DNA of 64,000 nucleotides from Cranoglanis bouderius (Eukaryota > Chordata > Actinopteri > Siluriformes > Cranoglanididae). The stretch spans positions 21,288,255 through 21,352,254 of the forward strand of contig CM042539.1 in the NCBI GenBank assembly GCA_023630585.1, written 5' to 3'. Shown here piece after piece: positions 1 to 10,521 of the stretch; the first letter of the stretch is position 1; every line of letters begins with the position of its first letter. The notes under the pieces were generated by a model that was not told where the DNA came from, searched no databases, and saw only the letters and a list, made by a program, of their open reading frames with translations. Position numbers and translations under genes: made by a program.

Positions 1-134
1 AGATTCCCTGGCATCAGAATGAGTGTTGTGCACATCCAGAAAGCCTACCCATCTTGAATTTATGGAGAACTGTTAACAGTTCACAAGCCAATTCTCCATA
101 AGTTCCTGTTGCCCAGTTCTGCAAAACATCAGGC

Positions 135-292
135 ATGATGTCCAAGACCGTTTGTGGGGGGAAAAAAAAGGCCAGTGGATCAGATCTGGAAATGTTCAAT
201 CTGATCCAATGTCTACGGAATCAGCCAAATATCAACACCAATAGTGGTGCTTGATAACGGATTGGGACATCCGTACTTGGTGGTTGTTGTTG
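135..292 (+). other. possible upstream exon with a frame conflict
   Basis: A good donor (GTAAGC at 293) ends a segment whose last codons read PIVVLDNGLGHPYLVVVV. Its phase matches the next exon at 570 exactly. Upstream, a different frame reads a protein-like stretch ending LIQCLRNQPNINT before meeting a stop at about 251-253. Either the exon starts near 225 after a weak acceptor, or a one-base indel near 230 splits one exon. The coding sense is plausible but the exact limits are unproven. Confidence 0.4.
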
Positions 293-702
293 GTAAGCAG
301 TGTTTTGACCAGTAGAATTAATCAGGACTGAGTTTTTAGTTGTTGTTCAGTATTACATTTTTCAAATGTGGCTCACTTGCTTTGCCATACCTTTTCCACT
401 CTGTTGATGCCTATGTGGGAAGAGCAACAATGTAATTAATTACTCTGTTGATTTGAAGTGTATTTACAGATCATTTTGAATGATTAAAATGTCTAGTGCT
501 CTCTTATCTTGTAGTATCATGCTATATGGGATGTAATCTTGTCGTTCTAATTTATGCAACTCCCATCAGTGTTCACCAAGCATGGATCCGTTCAGACCGT
601 GCCCTCCCTCACCAAACGGCTGAAAACTGTCACAGATCCAGTTATCGGTATGTAATATATTCCTAATGAGAAGATGAAGCACATTGTGGAAATGTGAGTA
701 CT

Positions 703-742
<40 letters not shown>

Positions 743-2134
743 GCCTACAGTATGTATGGGAGTATCGCAGCCCCAGCAAGTCAGTAGCTCCTCATTACCA
801 GTGTAGACTGTGTAAGGTACAGCGGGTGCAGAATGAGATGGTCGCTCATGTTACTGGATGGAAGCATTACTTCAGATACATAGTAAGTCCTGTAGTTCTC
901 AAATCAAATGTACTTCATCCTTTCCTTCCAGTTTATTAATGAGAGGCTATGGAAAAACATGTCCATATGGGCCATAAAAGTTTTCTCTCTTACTTGATAA
1001 ACAGAAACATGCTCACCCAAAAAAAATGTCTCATGAAGAAGGGGAAATAACAAAGAACACAGCTGTCAAAAAGGAAATAAGAGTGACTGCTGCTGAGGTG
1101 GAGAAGGCTGAGGGCAGAGGTCAAGTCAAGGTGGGAATCAGCGAGTGCAATCTAAACATGTACATTTTAATTTACATTTTGTAATCTACATGCATAAAAA
1201 AAAAACTTTAAATGCTCTGAGAAAGCATCTCTCGCATACAGTACACATTCTCAGGCATGTGTTTGTATGGGATGATATTTGATATTACGTTTGCTGTTCA
1301 GTTTATCTGCTGTTGGAATTGCCTAGTCACATACTAGTTAAACTATGTATAGTGAATGAAAGGAAGCACAGTGGCATTCTTATTTTTAGCTCTCATGTTT
1401 TAAGTTGGTCCAGGGAAGTCGAGTGTTTAATTACAGCAATCTGATATTTGTCATGTTATCACATTTGTCTCACATTCTTCATTATCTAGGATTTTTTTTT
1501 AAACATTGAAGATTGCACCAGTACCTTTTTTTTTTTTTTAATGATCAGCTTTTCATGAAGTATCCAAAGTACTTTCCCTCCTAAGTCACTATCACCTTAG
1601 CGATCCTTGTGTAGAATGACTTTCTTGAGATCATGCACATTTCAGATTGACTCAGTGATGCACCATTGTCTATTTTCTCTTCAGGTTATCATTAGGGAAC
1701 CTTATGATGTGCCAGTCTTTCAGAACATGAGTAAGTCCTGCCTCACTCTGCAAAATTCAGATGTGCACTTCTAATGGCTGCTAATATTTTTATACCATAT
1801 TAGTACATATTAGTTTGGCAACCATGGATTAGTAGGTTGTTCTCAAAAATTATTCTTGTATACATATAGTTGTGTATGTTGCACCATGGTCCTGGATGCA
1901 CAGTGACTTAAACCACTTTATATGTCCCAATATGTACATGGATAGGATAATGCAACAAATAATTGTGTATTACTGTGTATTCCCTATGTGTTTACTGTCT
2001 GGCTTTTGTGTATGTGCGTGTATCAGAGTCTGCATTTCCTACCATTGTGCGGCCGGGTCCTACAAGTCTGCTTGGACCAATTCCTGGAGATTTTCATCCA
2101 GGTTAGTTTATCTGTATATGTATGAAGGGTTGAA

Positions 2135-2169
<35 letters not shown>

Positions 2170-5100
2170 TATTTTATTTTATTAATAAAAACACCTTTGT
2201 GGACCTATTTTGGAAGTCTCAGTAGATCAAAAGACAATTTTGCATCTACAGTGTGGGGAAAAAAGTATTTGATCCCCTGCTGATTTTGTACGTTTGTCCA
2301 CTGACAAAGAAATGATCATTCTATAATTTTAATGGTAGGTGTATTTTAACAGTGAGAGACAGAATAACAACAAAAAAATCCAGAAAAATGCATTTCAAAA
2401 AAGTTATAAATTGATTTGCATTTTAATGAGGGAAATAAGTATTTGATCCCCTATCAGTCAGCAAAATTTCTGGCTCCCAGGTGTCTTTTACACAGGTAAT
2501 GAGCTGAGATTAAGAACACTCTCTTAAAGGGAGTGCTCCTAATCTCAGTTTGTTACCTGTAAAAAGACACCTGTCCACAGAAGCAATCAATCAGTCAGAT
2601 TCCAAACTCTCCACCATGGCCAAGACCAAAGAGCTGTCCAAGGATGTCAGGGACAAGACTGTAGACCTACACAAGGCTGGAATGGGCTACAAGACCATCA
2701 CCAAGCAGCTTGGTGAGAAGGTAACAACAGTTGGTGCGATTATTCGCAAATGGAAGAAACTGTCAGTCTCCCTCGGTCTGGGGCTCCATGCAAGATCTCA
2801 CGTCGTGGAGTTTCAATGATCATGAGAACGGTGAGGAATCAGCCCAGAACTACACGGGAGGATCTTGTTAATGATCTCAAGGCAGCCGGGACCATAGTCA
2901 CCAAGAAAACAATTGGTAACACACTACGCCGTGAAGGACTGAAATCCTGCAGCGCCCGCAAGGTCCCCCTGCTCAAGAAAGCACATGTACAGGCCCGTCT
3001 GAAGTTTGCCTGAATGATTCAGCGGAGAACTGGGTGAAAGTGTTGTGGTCAGGTGTGGTCAGATCTCTTTGGCATCAACTCAGCTCGCCGTGTTCTTTGG
3101 AGGAGGAGGAATGCTGCCTATGACCCCAAGTTATAACACCATCCCCACCATCAAACATGGAGCTGGGAACATTATGCTTTGGGGGTGCTTTTCTGCTAAC
3201 GGGACAGGACAACTGCACCGCATCAAAGGGACGATGGATGGGGCCATTAAATCTTGGGTGAGAACCTCCTTCCCTCAGCCAGGGCATTGAAAATGACCTT
3301 AATGACTTGGAGAGGATCTGCAAAGAGGAGTGGGACAAAATCCCTCCTGAGATGTGTGCAAACCTGGTGGCCAACTACAAGAAACGTCTGACCTCTGTGA
3401 TTGCCAACAAGGGTTTTGCCACCAAGTGCTAAGTCGAAGGGATCAAATACTTGTTTCCCTCATTAAAATGCAAATCAATTTATAACTTTTTTTGAAATGC
3501 GTTTTTCTGGATTTTTTTGTTGTTATTCTGTCTCTCACTGTTAAAATACACCTACTGTTAAAATTATAGAGTGAATTTCTTTGTCAGTGGGCAAACGTAC
3601 AAAATCAGCAGGGGATCAAATACTTTTTTCCCCCACTGTATATTGTTTCGTATTTCCTCAGGTGGACCTTTTGGTGGTGGTTTAATGGACCCACCCTTTG
3701 CAGAGGAGTTCCCACCTCGGGGTGGCATGATGTCTGATTTTCATGGTGGCCCCGGTGATGCCCCCATGAGGAGCCCTGACCGCTACGGTAATTCCAATTG
3801 ATGACTATTTCCATGTCTAGACCTACCCAGATAGACATAAAATTAATTACAAACTGTTCATTCAAGAAAGCATTCAGGGCCATCCATCCATCCATTCATT
3901 CATTCATTCATTCATTCATTCATTCATTAATTAATTAATTAATTAATTATTTTTTGCTTTTTTACTTACTCTATAAATGTTTTAAATAAAATGGTTTGTC
4001 ATTAGTCTGTAAAAATGCTCAATAATACAAAAAAACCAACAGGTTTGTAAATTTATTTTTAAATCATGTTTCTATTGATCATTATTGAAATGATTTGCGA
4101 AATTGATTAAACTTCACATTGGCATGATTTGGGAATCCTCACAGCTGACATTATATGCTTAAAAATAAGGCATAAGGTTAAATTAGTTCTTTCTAGACCT
4201 CAGAGACAGGTCTTTATTGAGGTACCGATCTGGGTAAGGGTACTGAAAAAGTTCTGCAGATTTGAAGGTTCTGAAGAACACGAAAAAGGTTCGAAACCAG
4301 GCTCTAATTGGAGTGGCCACCGAGCCAGTCTAAGCAAATGGGAGAGAATGGCTTTGTCAGGAAAGTGAACAAGAACCCAAAGATGGCCAGACAAAAACCA
4401 TTCCCTAGTAAAAGCCACATGATTGATAATGATAGTAAGGATCAAAGTACAGAAACTTCCTTAAGGAAAACCTGCTACAGAGTGCTCAGGACCGACATTA
4501 AAAACAGTAACCCAAAACATACAGCCAAGACGATGCAGCAGTGTCTTTGGTGGAGTGTTTCAGCCAGGGCCCGGACATAAAAATAGTGGAAAAGTGATGC
4601 ACCCATCCAACCCAAAAGAGCTTGAGATGTTCTGTAGACTGGAATTGGAGATAATCTGAAATTGTGATATTTAAGCTTTTCGAAAACCTGGAAGATTCCA
4701 TTATGAAGTATTTTTGGCAGATTGATGAAAATAGGACACATTCTGTCAAATTAAAAAGAAAACCCTGAGCAGGTCTGATCGTTCTGTTGTATTGTGGGGG
4801 TGTTTCTACTGGCATGGTTTGGGTCCACTTGTCACCTTATAGTTAAAGGTCACTACAAACCTATACAAAGTTCCTCTGACTGATCCCCTTTATCCTGTGA
4901 TGAAATATTTATATCCTGATGGAAGTGATCTCTTTCAAGATGACAGTGCCCCCATTCACGGTACAAGGGCTCACTGAATATTTTTAAATTGTTAATAATA
5001 AGCTATGGCCGTTAGTCACCAGATCTCAACCCAATTGATCACCTATGGGAGATTTCGGAGTGATGCGTTAGACTGCACTCTAGCACCATCATCAAGACAC

Positions 5101-6527
5101 CTGTTAAGGGAATATTTTTTGGAGGAATGGTGATCTATCCATCAAGTTCTGTTCCAAAGAATTGAAGAATTCATGCCGAGGCACATTGTGGCCGTTCTGG
5201 CACCTTGTGCTGGGCGAACACCTTACTTTTCTCCTTTACTTAGTCACCCATGTAGTAAATATGGAATGCATATCAGCTCAAGTTGTTGCAAGTCTCTACA
5301 AGCCATAAAAATGAGTATGGCAATGGGTATTGTTGCAAATCTTATATTTTACTTATTGCTATCTAACAGCGAGACCTTATTTCCACAACAGGACCAGACA
5401 GAATGATGGGAGGTCCAGAGAGCATGCATTGTTTACCCAACAGCAGATCCATGCACATGGGCTCAGACGGATTTGGAATGGGTCCACGAAGCGAGGACAT
5501 GGGCAGACCTTACCCTGATGATCTGCCAATGAACAACAACGATAGAATGATGAGCTCTAAAGGCCCAGATTCCAACAACACCCTCACAACACTTCTCAGA
5601 TGTCTGGTATAGTTCTATATGTTTGTCTTGTGAATATTGAAAAGCTTATTTACATTTCATGTTGCAATTAAAGCTTCTGGGTTGTGTTAGGTCCTGCTAC
5701 TGTAGTTTACAACATAAAGTTGCGGGTTTAATTCCACTAACGTATGATGTTCTTCGGGAGAAACAAGAAGCTAAATTCTAGTCAAAAACCCAGCAGTTAC
5801 ACACTATGGGTTTATTCAGTCTTCTTTATTTTAGGACACATTCCGCATTGAGTGTGAAGATGATGCTCAGATCGTGCTGAAGATCACACAGAAGCTCACA
5901 GACGTCTTGATGGAATACCGCCTCAGGACTATCTCCTCGGTAACAAACTCAACTGGAATACTTGGGGTGGGGACTATTCCACCTTAACTTTAACGATAAC
6001 TTTCTAGTGACATTGAAGCGCTTTTTGCATTTAGAAAGGATCAGCAATTTCCAAGTCTTTTACCTAAACTGTCAAATTTCCATTTTTAAAACCCAAATTT
6101 AAATTATGTATGGTTACGTCTGACTTGGACTGGCTTTCAATAATGCTCATGTTGGAAATTTCATATTGCATATTCTTTCTTTTCTTTAATCTAACATTGT
6201 GACTTATATATTTATCATTTTATATGGCCAACTTTGTAATGCAGTATGGCGTTCCTATTGGCCTTCGTCCTAAGTGTGTTAATTCATATGTTTTCCAGGG
6301 ACCTAGTATGAATTCTTCCCGCCTGCCACTGAGCCCCGACAGATTCTCCGGCAGTATGTCAGGTGCTCCATCAACGTGAATGCCACTAAACTGCTCATAC
6401 ACTTAGCAGTTGTGATCATTTGAGAATTACAGGAGAATTATACATCAGAAGTTAGTCCAAAATAATTGCAATCAAATTGATTTCATCTCTTCTCTCTCTT
6501 GCAGGCCCTTCAAGATTCTATAACTGA
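225..6527 (+). CDS. U1-type zinc-finger, Gly/Met/Pro-rich protein (3' part of gene)
   Basis: A spliced gene whose 5' end lies outside the window or is unresolved. Exons I can join with consistent phases are 570-647, 743-882, 1005-1130, 1685-1730, 2027-2101, 3662-3787, 5392-5606, 5835-5939, 6299-6362 and 6505-6527 (stop TGA); an upstream exon probably ends at 292. Every junction is GT-AG. The exons at 743-882 and 1005 encode a C-x2-C-x11-H-x5-H finger (YQCRLCKVQ ... GWKHYFRYIK), the U1/matrin-type spacing associated with RNA or double-stranded RNA binding. It is followed by a charged stretch, then a region rich in Gly, Met, Pro and Asp (exons 3662 and 5392), then a probable amphipathic helix (DTFRIECEDDAQIVLKITQK). 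A nuclear RNA-binding role is an inference from the finger. I do not recognise a named orthologue. The last intron, if retained, gives an alternative stop at 6377-6379. Confidence 0.8.
704..742 (+). repeat. (GT)n tract running into a splice acceptor
   Basis: About 18 GT units end directly in the acceptor AG at 741-742 of the zinc-finger exon (743-882). There is no ordinary pyrimidine tract between the repeat and the exon. Confidence 0.9.
2249..3638 (+). mobile_element. Tc1/mariner element, decayed, in an intron of the zinc-finger gene
   Basis: The element is bounded by TA dinucleotides (2247-2248 and 3639-3640) and by long inverted ends that begin CAGTGTGGGGAAAAAAGTAT on the left and mirror it on the right, with about 200 bp of matching subterminal sequence. 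Inside, transposase remnants on the + strand run from about 2613 (MAKTKELSKDVRDKTVDLHK) through the paired-like HTH region to about 3432. Frameshifts and an internal deletion remove the catalytic core, so it is non-autonomous. Its right end lies only 23 bp from the acceptor of the exon at 3662. Confidence 0.92.
3882..3950. repeat. tetranucleotide repeats (CATC)n, (ATTC)n, (ATTA)n
   Basis: Three related tetranucleotide arrays lie end to end in the intron after exon 3662-3787. Slippage followed by point-mutation drift between units is the simple explanation. Confidence 0.85.
4190..5230 (+). mobile_element. highly decayed Tc1/mariner-like transposase relic
   Basis: Scattered transposase signatures lie in one direction: a KQMGENGFVRKVNKNP-like stretch at about 4330, a remnant of the DxxPKHTAK block at about 4505-4530, a GGGVSTGMVW-like block at 4795-4830, and SPDLNPIDHLW, which carries the third catalytic region, at 5014-5050. 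Many stops and shifts separate them. I could not find terminal repeats, so the limits are approximate. It fills the intron between exons 3787 and 5392. Confidence 0.55.
6363..6504 (+). other. last intron of the zinc-finger gene, possibly retained
   Basis: The splice uses donor GT at 6363 and a strong acceptor (TCTCTCTCTTGCAG) at 6504, giving the C-terminus SGPSRFYN. Reading through gives SGAPST and a stop at 6377-6379. Both isoforms are open. Confidence 0.6.
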
Positions 6528-6732
6528 GCAGCCCACATGATCCTGTCCATTTTATTCTTAATGTGGCAACTGTTTTAATGTACTTCTCAGTATGAATCTT
6601 TTTCATGTAATGTTTTAAGTTGAAGACTAAATAACTTGCTCTTTGCAGTATGTGCTTAAAGTACACCAGGACTGTTTTGTCAATCCTAATGATTGTTGGT
6701 GCAGTTCTAGAAATGTTTTGTACACAGATTTC

Positions 6733-6738
6733 AATAAA
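6733..6738 (+). terminator. poly(A) signal AATAAA of the zinc-finger gene
   Basis: A canonical AATAAA lies about 205 bp after the stop codon at 6525-6527 and is followed by an A/T-rich stretch. It probably sets the 3' end near 6755. Confidence 0.7.
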
Positions 6739-6964
6739 AAGTTAAAAAAAAGTATAAAAGGTTTAACGCTGTTTTTTTTTTTCAGGGCTGAGAGTATTTA
6801 TATCGTTCTTGAAGCTATAGCAGCTGTTTAAGTTTTAAGCTTCAAAATGCTTGAGTAGTTTTTGCTGCATTGTTACCTGGTTAAAACACACTCAGGTGTG
6901 GAAGTCAAGATTCTAAGATCAGATCCATGAAACTGCAATTTCCTGTGAGTTATGCATTTCAAAT

Positions 6965-7105
6965 TGAGGTGGTGAGTCAGTGGTTATGGCTTTGGCCCAT
7001 CGAGAAGAAAGTCGTGAGTTCAAATCCTGGCACCACCAATCTGCCACTTTTGGATCCTTGAGCAAGACCCTTAATGGCTTCTACACTCTACACGACACTC
7101 AAAGA
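6965..7105 (+). repeat. tRNA-derived SINE fragment
   Basis: The segment has a tRNA-like A box (GTGAGTCAGTGGTTATGGC) and B box (GAGTTCAAATCCTGG) at the usual spacing, then the run CCTTGAGCAAGACCCTTAA familiar from teleost SINE copies. No flanking duplication was found. It sits between two convergent genes. Confidence 0.7.
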
Positions 7106-7970
7106 TGTCGGGTTGTGGTATCGTTCATTTTACACAACTGTCTGTCTTGTTATGGAGCAATCGGCAACAGGGGTGAACACATTACAAAACATTTGACAAA
7201 TCCCTGATGACTCTGCCTGGACTCCAAATTACGTTTCACAACCGAGGACATGCGATAAGTGTTAGGGGAATTACACAAGACTTGGAGGTGAATAAAAAAC
7301 GTTGCAATGAACGCAGGTGACTGCCTGCTGGTGTTTGTTGTTTCCATTCATTTAAATTATTGGGAAAAATTACATGAATGCAGTAAGAATACATATGTTG
7401 CAGGTACATCAGGGCTCCTCCCACTGAAACTTCCCAGGCTGTGCCTCGTTTCTTGCTTTTTCACTGGGTGTAGGTCAACGCTGCAGTTATGCTAGATATC
7501 TAGTGTCGGCACTTCCCTCAGATTGTGCCTTTGATAATTCATACGTTGCATTCGTCACTCACGGGAGCGAGTTCTGTTTCGCCTATGATTATAGGCTTTT
7601 GACGGTGAGTGAAAATCGGGCCTAAAATCGTGTAGCGTAAACTCGGCATACCCCTCATCTGCCAAGTTGTATCCTGTCTCAATTGTATATCACGTATATG
7701 ATCAACCACTTTCAAAAAAAAAAAAAAAGACAATTTATGAGTGCTGCCATGCTACAGGGTGTCCAATAAGTCAGGAAACAATGGATGCTAAACTACATAT
7801 ACATGATTTTGTATTTTTATATACTTATTTTTACATTTTTCCCCATACAGGTGAAAAATGGACTTAACATTGGATGACATGGTAGAGATAGGGCTTCTTG
7901 GTATTCTCCCTGTATAGTCGTGTCCACTTATCACATGCATGCACAAATTAGCATTACTCGAGAGAAAACT
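7106..7970. other. intergenic, no gene seen
   Basis: Between the poly(A) site of the zinc-finger gene and the 3' end of rbm12b. It contains a 15-base A run near 7715-7728 and a GGGTGTCCAATAAGTCAGG motif at about 7757 that resembles a mariner terminus but has no partner nearby. No conserved ORF was seen. Confidence 0.5.
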
Positions 7971-7974
7971 TCCA

Positions 7975-8235
7975 CAGAGAGTGATGGAACGTGGTTTATT
8001 GTGGAAAAATATACAGGTATATTGATTTGCCTTCACTAAAGACTCACCACTAAAGATTTCAGATGTACCAAAAGTGATAGTCCATGCAAGGCACTTTTTT
8101 TTCACATTCACTAAAATATGAATAGTCCCAGAGTAATTTTTTAGTCTTATGTACATTTTTATGTGTTTTTATACTCTAAAAAGGTACACACCCATTTCCC
8201 CTTAGCGTAAGCAAGCACTAACCCAAAATGCGAGT
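7975..8235 (-). other. 3' UTR and poly(A) signal of rbm12b
   Basis: On the minus strand an AATAAA at 7995-8000 (TTTATT on the given strand) lies about 235 bp past the stop codon at 8236-8238. The UTR is unspliced as far as I can see. Confidence 0.65.
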
Positions 8236-9810
8236 TCACTGATTTTTGTGCAAGATGTCCTTCATTTGTTGTGGTGAAATACAGGTAAGCAGAATTTGTT
8301 CTTGTCTGAAGCGCTCTCCATGTAGACTACGAGCCTCCCTGGCACGTTCCTCACACCCAAATCGAATAACAGCCTCACCAATTCCGTTGCTGTTTTCATC
8401 CTTAAGCAACTCGATGTCCTCTTCACTGATGTTATACGTACCGAAAAAGTCTTTCACGTCTGCTTTCCTCACGGCGGCAGGGAAATTCCGTGCATAGATA
8501 CAAGACAGAACAGGTCGAGCTTGTGTGCTGCAAGGCTGTGTCCTTTCTGAGTCAGTACATCTTGTCTGATACATTAGGTCCTTCATTTTTTCCTTAGTAA
8601 TGGATGAGACGTCAATTATTTGCGAGCCAACTGCAATGCCATTCATGTTCATGGCTAAGGTATATTCCTCTGGCTGTGTAAATATTATAAAGGCAGTAGA
8701 TGTTCGTTCCTTCCACTTGTTTAATAGATGCAGGATTTTACTGTTTGGTATGTCAGGACATGAGAACAGGCCTCTTATCTCAGTCTTGGTAATAGTTTTA
8801 GGCAGGTTCTTCACCATGACACAGTACTCCGTGGCAAAAGATGGAGAGTTTGAGCGGCGCCTTTTCGGCGATCCAAAAAACGAGCAGGGCCTTTTCGATG
8901 GAGAATTCCTGTGCAAACTGCTATCCGGAGAGAATCTGTCCGTGGAACATGGGGGATTTTCACGTTGCTCCATGGCATTTTCCCACATTCTCTCATGGGC
9001 CAATCTGACCTCAATGTGGAAGTCCCTCGGGCTACTACGGCTGTACTTCAGGCCCTCCTCGGCATCTTTAAAACTAGCCATCTTGACTAGACAACACCGG
9101 TCCTGGCCTTGTAAAGTATCTGTAATTACATCCACCACTTTGAGTCCATCAAGGAACTGGCAGACTTCCTCTCTGGTGATTGTATTTGGAAGTCCATAAA
9201 GACGAAGATAACCCAGTTTGCAGGAGCTGACCTCTCTTACTCCCTCCTGTTGCTCCTCCACATGATGTCTCGTTGGTTCTGTAACCCTTACTTGATTGTT
9301 ACCAGGTGGTGTTTGGTTTGCTATTGGACTCTCTTCGATTGCATCCTTACCCGATTTGGGTATATTTGTTAATTGAGGGGTACTAACTGGTGGTGACCGG
9401 ACTTGGTTCATTTGGTTGTTAGATTGTAGTCCTTGGACGGCAGCCACTAGATCCAGCAATAGAGTGGTGCAAAGTTCTGTTGCGGTTGTTGCTGCTGTTG
9501 TCTGAGGCAAAGGTTCACTTTCCGTAGGAGCACACTTCCGTTTCCTCTTTAACTTTAACTCCATTTCGCGCATAAACTCGGCCATGCTGCTTTCACGAAG
9601 GGTAACGGTCGACCCTCGGAGTTGTTTTCCAGAACACAGCATGGCCAACTGTCCTGCTCTCTCTGTACCGAATATAATAAATGCTTCACCCATCTTGCCC
9701 CCGGTGATATGGACACCTCCATCGAGGATGGGTAGGCCATGAAAGAACCGGCGAATGTCTTGAGGTCCTGCTTCAATACTCAGACCCTGCAAACGCAGTA
9801 CTACTGCCAT
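8236..9810 (-). CDS. rbm12b: RNA-binding motif protein 12B-like, four RRMs
   Basis: A single-exon ORF of 524 residues. The start is the ATG at 9808-9810 (MAVVLRLQGLS), because RBM12/RBM12B proteins begin MAVVIRLQGLP and because the upstream ATG at 9834 lies behind a splice acceptor (minus-strand CTCTCAG, exon edge 9821). RRMs: about 2-78, 200-278, 328-405 and 435-510. A Ser/Pro/Arg stretch with SPKRRRS near 314-320 could be a nuclear signal. The family is nuclear and thought to bind RNA; its substrate is unknown. It is shorter than human RBM12B (about 1000 residues), lacking the long repeated acidic/Arg middle, as is common for fish copies. Whether this is the ba or bb paralogue cannot be told. 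Its partner across the promoter is tmem67. Confidence 0.93.
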   Translation of the reverse strand: MAVVLRLQGLSIEAGPQDIRRFFHGLPILDGGVHITGGKMGEAFIIFGTERAGQLAMLCSGKQLRGSTVTLRESSMAEFMREMELKLKRKRKCAPTESEPLPQTTAATTATELCTTLLLDLVAAVQGLQSNNQMNQVRSPPVSTPQLTNIPKSGKDAIEESPIANQTPPGNNQVRVTEPTRHHVEEQQEGVREVSSCKLGYLRLYGLPNTITREEVCQFLDGLKVVDVITDTLQGQDRCCLVKMASFKDAEEGLKYSRSSPRDFHIEVRLAHERMWENAMEQRENPPCSTDRFSPDSSLHRNSPSKRPCSFFGSPKRRRSNSPSFATEYCVMVKNLPKTITKTEIRGLFSCPDIPNSKILHLLNKWKERTSTAFIIFTQPEEYTLAMNMNGIAVGSQIIDVSSITKEKMKDLMYQTRCTDSERTQPCSTQARPVLSCIYARNFPAAVRKADVKDFFGTYNISEEDIELLKDENSNGIGEAVIRFGCEERAREARSLHGERFRQEQILLTCISPQQMKDILHKNQ

Positions 9811-9821
9811 GTTTGCCTGGC

Positions 9822-10070
9822 TGAGAGAAGACAAAACACAAAGTAAACATTTATAAGTAGTTCAACATAAATAATCTGAATAACAGCTGGTGTAAATGTC
9901 ACAAAAACCCAGTCCTATTAAATGCGTCGAGAGAAGAAGAAAAAAAAAAACGCCTCAGCCCTCACAACTCCCGCACTTTTTCTTTGTCTTCGTTAGGAGT
10001 TGAAAGAGAAGCAGTAGTCCAACGGAGTAGGGAAAAAAAAAAGTCATGTCGTCTCTTTTAAACAACTTAC
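9822..10070 (-). other. 5' intron of rbm12b
   Basis: The donor on the minus strand is AAAG|GTAAGT (GT at 10070-10069) and the acceptor is TTGTCTTCTCTCAG ending at 9822. It separates a non-coding first exon (starting somewhere in 10071-10200) from the single coding exon, the arrangement known for RBM12B genes. Confidence 0.75.
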
Positions 10071-10322
10071 CTTTCACGTTTTCGTGAAAGACGAGAGTTA
10101 ACGTACGGTCTTATTCGTAACAATTATTTCACTTAAGATATTCGGCGGAGGGAAACAGTTCGCGTGCGCACAAACACCACGCCGTTGCTTCTGCATGAGC
10201 TCGCGCCAGCAACGTGCAACCAGTGCTTTGCCTGCAACTTTTGAAGGGTGGAGTAAGGGCTCTGCCTACACAGGAAGAGACGGGGCTTTACTCATGTGGT
10301 TTCCGCTTGTGCTTTCTGCACC
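10071..10322. promoter_or_regulatory. bidirectional promoter between rbm12b and tmem67
   Basis: About 250 bp separate the rbm12b first exon (minus) from the tmem67 start codon (plus). The segment is richer in CpG than the flanks (for example GCGTGCGCAC, GAGCTCGCGCC), has no TATA box, and carries a perfect 7-bp dyad CGTTGCT / AGCAACG at 10183-10189 and 10208-10214. GTTGC/GCAAC are half-site-like for RFX factors, which drive many cilia genes; that reading is an inference because the spacing is not canonical. Confidence 0.7.
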
Positions 10323-10521
10323 ATGGCGACGGGGACGCTAAACTTACCAGAGCTGATTTACGGATACTTTTTCGTTTTCCTATTAAATTCAAACCCAGTT
10401 TATTGCCAACAGTTTTCTATTTCTTCCTCGCAACCGTCGGATTGCGGGGTCCAAAATTATTTTGATATTTCAAGCTTGACTTGTGTGAAATGTGGACCGA
10501 ACCAAGTCAGCAGTAAATCAG
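10323..10521 (+). CDS. tmem67: tmem67 exon 1: start codon and signal peptide
   Basis: The ATG at 10323 sits in a good context (GCACCATGG) and matches the known N-terminus (MATGTLNL...). Residues about 8-28 (LIYGYFFVFLLNSNPVYC) form a hydrophobic signal peptide. An in-frame ATG at 10296 would add nine residues before the signal and is less likely. The exon ends with the first Cys-rich residues (CVKCGPNQVSSKSG). Confidence 0.93.

Noticed and set aside
7755..7800. GGGTGTCCAATAAGTCAGG, mariner-like end
   Set aside because: No inverted partner or TA-flanked unit could be found.
8600..9199. 199-residue ORF on the plus strand
   Set aside because: Antisense shadow of the rbm12b coding exon, with no independent support.
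9811..9834. Extra N-terminal residues MSSLSQAN on the rbm12b ORF
   Set aside because: They are translated from the splice acceptor region; family members start at MAVV.
10296..10322. Upstream in-frame ATG for tmem67
   Set aside because: It would place nine extra residues before the signal peptide; the second ATG has a better context and matches known N-termini.
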